Assembly (NCBI GenBank): GCA_026400425.1
Contig: JAPLPC010000381.1
Location: 1-10,133 of the forward strand
From: Hyphomicrobiales bacterium
Lineage (GTDB): Bacteria; Pseudomonadota; Alphaproteobacteria; Rhizobiales; Xanthobacteraceae
Length of the DNA: 10,133 bases
Direction: 5' to 3'
Made by a program: the position numbers and the translations under genes. This document shows positions 6,362 through 10,133 of this stretch, piece by piece (the first letter of the stretch is position 1; every line of letters starts with the position of its first letter). The notes under the pieces were generated by a model. That model had not been told where the DNA came from and did not search any database. It saw only the letters and a program-made list of their open reading frames with translations.

Positions 6362-7141
6362 ATGAGCTTCAGCACCATTCTGTACGAAGAAGACGGCCCG
6401 ATCGGCACCATCACGCTGAACCGTCCCGAGGACGGCAACATGTTTACCGTCGACATGTGCCACGAGATCCGCGACTGCATCAACGCGATCCGCCGCGAGA
6501 CCCGCACCCGCGTGATCGTCATCACCGGCGCCGGCGACAAGTTCTTCTGCATCGGCGGCCGCAAGGACGGCATGGAGAAGTCGCTGCTTTACGCAGGCGT
6601 GCTGCCGACGCTTGAGATGTACGAGTCCATCGATCGCCTGCAGAAGCCGGTGATCGCCAGCGTCAACGGCTTCGCCGTCGGCGGCGGCAATGTGCTGCAG
6701 GTGGTCTGCGATCTCACCATCGCCAAGGAAAGCGCCACCTTCCGCCAGGTCGGCCCGATGATGGGCTCGTTCGATGCCGGCTACGGCACCTGGTATCTGG
6801 AAGATCTCGTCGGCAAGAAGAAGGCCAAGGAGATGTGGTTCGCCAATCCGAAGATTTCCGCGAAGGAAGCGCTCGAGATCGGTCTCATCAACCGCGTGGT
6901 GCCCGACGACAGACTGAAGGAAGAGACTCGCAAGTTTGCGCTCGAAATCGCCGATCGCGGCCCGTTCGCGCTGGCCTCGATCAAGGGCGCGTTCAATGCC
7001 CGCCATGGCGGCGTGTCGGGCCTCGCCCGCGTCTCGCACGACCTGCTGCTGCGTCCGTATCTCGATACGGAAGAGAGCAAGGAAATGTCGGCCTCCTTCG
7101 CCGGCAAGCGCAAGCCAGACGCCTCCAAATTCGGGAAGTAA
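6362..7141 (+). CDS. MenB/BadI-type crotonase, probable ring-opening beta-keto-acyl-CoA hydrolase
   Basis: 259 aa crotonase-fold protein with an oxyanion-hole region (GAGDKFFCIGG, 57-67; VGGGNVL, 106-112). The two hydratase glutamates are absent: the first is Val111 (GGGNV instead of GGGxE) and the second is Gly131 (QVGPMMGSFD instead of LPE). In their place it has hallmarks shared by MenB and BadI: GGGNVLQVVCDLTI, VGPMMGSFDAGYGT (130-143, with Ser136 and Asp138 at the MenB GSFD catalytic motif), KKAKEMWF (153-160), and a C-terminal KRKPD tail. BadI (2-ketocyclohexanecarboxyl-CoA hydrolase) opens the ring to pimeloyl-CoA; MenB runs a Dieckmann-type ring closure. No other menaquinone gene is nearby, and hydratase, SDR and acyl-CoA dehydrogenase genes follow, so a BadI-like hydrolytic ring opening is favoured. 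Exact substrate unknown. It may be labelled simply enoyl-CoA hydratase by automatic annotation. Confidence 0.85.
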   Translation: MSFSTILYEEDGPIGTITLNRPEDGNMFTVDMCHEIRDCINAIRRETRTRVIVITGAGDKFFCIGGRKDGMEKSLLYAGVLPTLEMYESIDRLQKPVIASVNGFAVGGGNVLQVVCDLTIAKESATFRQVGPMMGSFDAGYGTWYLEDLVGKKKAKEMWFANPKISAKEALEIGLINRVVPDDRLKEETRKFALEIADRGPFALASIKGAFNARHGGVSGLARVSHDLLLRPYLDTEESKEMSASFAGKRKPDASKFGK

Positions 7142-7145
7142 GACC

Positions 7146-7913
7146 ATGCCGGTTGAGCTGACAAAGCTGGACGACTGCGCGCTGCTGCGGCTCAATCGGC
7201 CGGAAGCGCTCAATGCGCTCTCATTCACGGTGCTGAAGGAGATTTCCGATGCACTCACCGAGGTCGCGGACTGGAAGGTCCGCGCCCTCATCGTCACGGG
7301 TGCCGGCGAGAAGGCGTTCTGCGCCGGCGCCGACACCAAGGAGCTCGGCGGTCGCTCCACTATCGAGTGCAAGCGCGGCGCCGAGATGGGGCAGGCGACC
7401 TTTGCCAAGCTCGACCGGCTGCCTTTCGCCTCGGTCGCGGCCATCAACGGCTTCGCCTTCGGCGGCGGCCTCGAACTGGCGCTGGCCTGCACGTTCCGCG
7501 TGGCGACGCCGAATGCCAAGCTCGGCCTGCCCGAGATCAAGCTCGGCTTGATCCCCGGCTATGGCGGCACGCAACGTCTGCCGCGCGTGATCGGCGAAGC
7601 CCGCGCCATGGAGATGATCATGACCGGCCGCACGGTCGCCGCCGAAGAGGCGCAGCGCATCGGCCTCGTGCATCGCCTGGTGGAAGGCAATGCGGTGGAT
7701 GCGGCACTCGCCTTCGCGCATGAATTCTCCGGCTATAGCCTGCTGGCGCAGCAATTCGCCCGCGAGGCGGTGTCGCGCGCGCTCGACGTGCCGGTGCTGG
7801 AAGGCCTCAAGATCGAAGCCGATCTCTCCACGCTCGCTTTCGGCACGGCCGATGCGGCGGAGGGCATGGCGGCGTTCACCGAAAAGAGAAAAGCGGTTTT
7901 CAAGGATGAGTAA
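7146..7913 (+). CDS. Enoyl-CoA hydratase (crotonase)
   Basis: 255 aa. It keeps both catalytic glutamates of true hydratases: Glu110 in GGGLELALAC and Glu130 in LGLPEIKLGLIPGYGGTQRL (segment LGLPEIKLGLIPGYGG). The oxyanion-hole segment AFCAGADTKEL (57-67) and the C-terminal FTEKRKAVFKDE tail are typical. It would add water across the alpha-beta double bond of an acyl-CoA, here plausibly a cyclohexene-carboxyl-CoA as BadK does, or a linear enoyl-CoA after ring opening. The start is ATG 7146 with GGGAAG 7 bases upstream, overlapping the end of the preceding gene; the frame is open further upstream to 6936 but that is inside the preceding gene. It overlaps the next gene by 8 bases. Confidence 0.92.
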   Translation: MPVELTKLDDCALLRLNRPEALNALSFTVLKEISDALTEVADWKVRALIVTGAGEKAFCAGADTKELGGRSTIECKRGAEMGQATFAKLDRLPFASVAAINGFAFGGGLELALACTFRVATPNAKLGLPEIKLGLIPGYGGTQRLPRVIGEARAMEMIMTGRTVAAEEAQRIGLVHRLVEGNAVDAALAFAHEFSGYSLLAQQFAREAVSRALDVPVLEGLKIEADLSTLAFGTADAAEGMAAFTEKRKAVFKDE

Positions 7914-8613
7914 GCCCCAGATCATCGTCACCGGCGCCAGCCGCGGCATCGGCGAGGCCATCGCGCTCGAACTGGATCGCCGCGGTTTCGCGGTGGCCGG
8001 CTTTTCGCGCAGCGGCGCCAGCGCGGCCGGCACCGGCTATGCCTGCGACATGACCGATGAAGCGGCCATTGCGGCGGCCATCGCGGAGGTCGCCGCCAAT
8101 GGCCCGATCCTTGGCCTGGTCAACAATGCCGGCGCCCATGAAGGGCAGCGCAGCGCGGAGCTGTCGCTGGCGGAATTCGAGAGCACCATGCGCCTCAACG
8201 CCTCCGCGGTGATGGTGTCGTGCCGCGAGGTCTATCCGCATATCAAAGCCAATGGCGACGGGCTGATCGTCAATATCGGCTCGTTCTTCGACAAGCTCGC
8301 TGTCGTCGACAATCTCGCTTACTGCGCCTCGAAGGCGGCGGTGGGCGCCATCACGCGCTGCCTCGCCGCCGAATGGGCGCGGGACGGCATCCGCGTGCTC
8401 GATGTCGCGCCCGGCTATATCGAGACCGATCTCAACCGCGACTTCCTCGCCAGCGAGAAAGTGCAGTCCTGGCTGAAGCGCCGCGTGCCTGCCGGCCGGG
8501 CGGGTTCGGCGCAGGAAGTGGCGCGGCTGGTCGGCGCGCTCTATGCGGAAAACATCGCCTTCCTCACCGGTGAGACGATCTATATCGACGGCGGACAAGG
8601 GATAAATCACTAA
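7906..8613 (+). CDS. Short-chain dehydrogenase/reductase (FabG/BadH-like)
   Basis: 235 aa classical SDR. Cofactor loop TGASRGIG (9-16), NNAG (73-76), Asn98, Ser126 in NIGS, and Tyr139-x3-Lys143 (YCASK) give a complete catalytic tetrad. The C-terminal TGETIYIDGG is typical. After the second strand it reads FSRSG (33-37) with Arg35 and no acidic residue, which points to NADP(H) rather than NAD(H); R. palustris BadH has an acidic residue there, as I recall it. In context it most likely oxidises the 2-hydroxy group made by the hydratase to the 2-keto group needed by the MenB/BadI-type hydrolase. The ATG at 7906 lies inside the end of the hydratase gene (8-base overlap) with only AAGG directly before it, so translation is probably coupled. 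Start chosen because it gives a standard SDR N-terminus. Confidence 0.9.
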   Translation: MSKPQIIVTGASRGIGEAIALELDRRGFAVAGFSRSGASAAGTGYACDMTDEAAIAAAIAEVAANGPILGLVNNAGAHEGQRSAELSLAEFESTMRLNASAVMVSCREVYPHIKANGDGLIVNIGSFFDKLAVVDNLAYCASKAAVGAITRCLAAEWARDGIRVLDVAPGYIETDLNRDFLASEKVQSWLKRRVPAGRAGSAQEVARLVGALYAENIAFLTGETIYIDGGQGINH

Positions 8614-9780
8614 ATGCTGGTCTTCGAACAACTTGAACGCAACCGCCAGTGGGACGAGAGCGAAAGCCTCATCATCTCCCAGGTGGACCGGCTCTGCGCT
8701 GACGTGATCGCGCCCAATGCGGCGAAATTCGACGAGAGCGGCGAATTTCCCTGGGCCAATGTGAAAGCGATCAACGAGCTCGGCCTCAACACCATCTTCA
8801 TTCCGGAGCAGTTCGGCGGCATCGGCATGTCGTTCCGCCTGTATCTCGCGGTGGTGAAGCGGATCGCCGAGGCTTGCGCCTCCACCGGCATCATCTATGC
8901 CACCAACTTTCATGCCATGAAGCCGCTGATCGAATTCGGCACCGACGAGCAGCGCGCGCGCCTGTTGCCCTGCATTGCGGACGGCGGTCTCGCGTCGCTG
9001 GCGATCACGGAAGAAGCTGCGGGCTCCGACGCCACCGGCATGAAGACACGCTTCACCGAGGATGGCGACGACATCGTCATCGACGGCTCGAAAATCTTCA
9101 TCACCTCGGGCGATGTCGCCGACCGCATCCTGCTGTTCGGAAAATTCGCAGGCATCGAGGACGCCAAGAAGTCGATCTCGGTGCTGATCCTGGAAAAGGG
9201 CGCACCGGGCTTCGAGGTGGTGCGCCTGGAAGACAAGATGGGCCATCGCGCCTCGTCCACCGCGGCGCTGCGTTTTAACGGCGTGCGCGTGCCAAAAGCC
9301 AATCTGATCGGCAAGCCCGGCGATGGCCTGCGCATCCTGCTGGCGTCGCTGAACCGTTCGCGCCCGAGCATCGGCGCGCATTCGCTCGGCATTGCCATGG
9401 CCGCGTTCAAGGACATGGTCGGATATATGAACGAGCGCAAGCAGTCGGGCCGCCGCATCGTCGATTTCCAGGGCAACCAGTTCATGCTGGCCGATCTCGC
9501 CACCGATCTCGCGATGGCCGATTGCTGGCTCGAACATCTCGCGCATCTCATCGACAGCGGCGCCATGGATTTTAGCGTCGAGGCCTCCATGGCCAAGATG
9601 CGCGGATCCGATCTCGCGATGCGCGCCGCCACCGACGCCGTGCAGATGCATGGCGGCTACGGCTATTGCCGCGACTTCCGCGTCGAGCGGCTGATGCGCG
9701 ACGCCAAAATCACTCAGATCTGGGAAGGCACCAACCAGGTGCACCGCCAGCTCATCGGCAGGAGCTTTGCAACCAAATGA
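8614..9780 (+). CDS. Acyl-CoA dehydrogenase (FAD-dependent)
   Basis: 388 aa, full length for the soluble short/medium-chain acyl-CoA dehydrogenase family. The N-terminal helical domain is followed by FAD-contacting LAITEEAAGSDATG (129-142) and KIFITSGD (160-167), the middle beta domain, then a C-terminal domain with QMHGGYGY (344-351) and the catalytic base Glu371 in ITQIWEGTNQVHRQ. It would introduce an alpha-beta double bond into an acyl-CoA, passing electrons to ETF. In this pathway it is the AliB-like step on the ring acyl-CoA and/or a step on a later chain. The ATG follows the SDR stop directly (TAAATG) with AAGGGA about 11 bases upstream. It overlaps the next gene by 4 bases (ATGA). Confidence 0.93.
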   Translation: MLVFEQLERNRQWDESESLIISQVDRLCADVIAPNAAKFDESGEFPWANVKAINELGLNTIFIPEQFGGIGMSFRLYLAVVKRIAEACASTGIIYATNFHAMKPLIEFGTDEQRARLLPCIADGGLASLAITEEAAGSDATGMKTRFTEDGDDIVIDGSKIFITSGDVADRILLFGKFAGIEDAKKSISVLILEKGAPGFEVVRLEDKMGHRASSTAALRFNGVRVPKANLIGKPGDGLRILLASLNRSRPSIGAHSLGIAMAAFKDMVGYMNERKQSGRRIVDFQGNQFMLADLATDLAMADCWLEHLAHLIDSGAMDFSVEASMAKMRGSDLAMRAATDAVQMHGGYGYCRDFRVERLMRDAKITQIWEGTNQVHRQLIGRSFATK

Positions 9781-10133
9781 GCAAGACCATCAAGACAGTC
9801 GGCGTCTGCGGCGCCGCCGGCACCATGGGGGCGGGCATTGCGCTGGTCGCCGCCCGCGCCGGCTATCGCACCATCTCCTTCGACATGAAGGGCGATGCGC
9901 TGGAAAAGGCCGGCAAGCAGTCGGCGGCGTTCCTCGACAAGTCGGTGGCGCGCGGCAAGCTGGAGCAGGCCAAGCGCGATGAGATCATCGACAATATGTC
10001 GCACACCACCGATATCGGTGAGCTCGGCGCCTGCGACATGGTGATCGAGGCGATCTTCGAAGACCTCAGCGTCAAGCGCGACCTGATGAAGCGCCTCGAC
10101 GAGGCGTGCTCCGACGACACGATCTTTGCGTCG
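9777..10133 (+). CDS. 3-hydroxyacyl-CoA dehydrogenase, N-terminal part (runs off the window)
   Basis: 119 residues visible, frame open at the right edge. The N-terminal Rossmann domain is recognised by VGVCGAAGTMGAGIALVAARAG (starting near residue 8) and CDMVIEAIFEDLSVKRDL, both characteristic of the NAD-dependent 3-hydroxyacyl-CoA dehydrogenase family (PaaH/FadB type). It would oxidise an L-3-hydroxyacyl-CoA to the 3-keto compound, a beta-oxidation step that follows ring opening. Oddity: the glycine-rich loop reads GAAGTMG, one residue longer than the usual GAGTMG. The start is ATG 9777, inside the dehydrogenase stop codon (ATGA), with AGGAG at 9760-9764, 12 bases upstream. Whether a fused hydratase domain or a separate short enzyme follows cannot be seen. 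Confidence 0.88.
   Translation, partial: MSKTIKTVGVCGAAGTMGAGIALVAARAGYRTISFDMKGDALEKAGKQSAAFLDKSVARGKLEQAKRDEIIDNMSHTTDIGELGACDMVIEAIFEDLSVKRDLMKRLDEACSDDTIFAS

Noticed and set aside
6362..7141. MenB (naphthoate synthase) as the actual function
   Set aside because: Motifs would fit, but there is no other menaquinone gene here and the neighbours are CoA-linked catabolic enzymes. Kept only as an alternative.
6242..7540. 432-codon minus-strand open frame
   Set aside because: Antisense to the CoA-transferase end and both crotonases; composition-driven, with no family signature.
7900..9744. 614-codon open frame on the minus strand
   Set aside because: It lies antisense to the SDR and acyl-CoA dehydrogenase genes, crosses their junction, and its product is a low-complexity mix rich in His, Ala, Gly and Arg. 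Long antisense frames are expected opposite genes with very high third-position GC.
1..10133. CRISPR array, insertion sequence, tRNA or rRNA
   Set aside because: No regularly spaced repeats, transposase motifs, terminal inverted repeats or RNA gene signatures were seen on either strand.

Overview
The window is GC-rich DNA with very high third-position GC in most genes, tight gene packing and alpha-proteobacterial-looking proteins. The style fits a metabolically versatile soil or water bacterium of the Rhodopseudomonas/Bradyrhizobium kind. That placement is inference from protein and codon style, not from a marker gene.

Layout: positions 1-1136 (minus strand) hold the N-terminal 378 residues of a sigma-54-dependent activator (sensor/PAS region plus most of the AAA+ domain) that runs off the left edge. 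A 219-base divergent spacer (1137-1355) follows. It contains a near-perfect 20-bp palindrome (1170-1189), a candidate activator site, and a well-formed -24/-12 sigma-54 promoter (1289-1304) pointing right. From 1356 to the right edge there are nine co-directional genes with gaps of 0-19 bases or short overlaps and no visible terminator, so they look like one operon: acyl-CoA ligase, alpha-methylacyl-CoA-racemase-type CaiB protein, zinc-free MDR reductase, class III CoA-transferase, MenB/BadI-type crotonase, classical enoyl-CoA hydratase, SDR dehydrogenase, acyl-CoA dehydrogenase, and the start of a 3-hydroxyacyl-CoA dehydrogenase.

How the genes may work together: the set matches, step for step, the logic of anaerobic cyclohexanecarboxylate degradation in Rhodopseudomonas palustris (AliA ligase, AliB dehydrogenase, BadK hydratase, BadH alcohol dehydrogenase, BadI ring-opening hydrolase). 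It adds a racemase, a CoA-transferase and a reductase that are not part of that core. The key clue is that the first crotonase lacks both hydratase glutamates and carries MenB/BadI signatures. My best reading is an inducible CoA-dependent pathway that activates, oxidises and hydrolytically opens a ring, probably a substituted or stereoisomeric alicyclic acid, and then passes a dicarboxylyl-CoA to beta-oxidation, which the last gene begins. The substrate is not determined by the sequence.

The CoA ligase and the first ~40 codons of the next gene use visibly less GC-biased codons than everything after about 3090, which suggests a mosaic operon.
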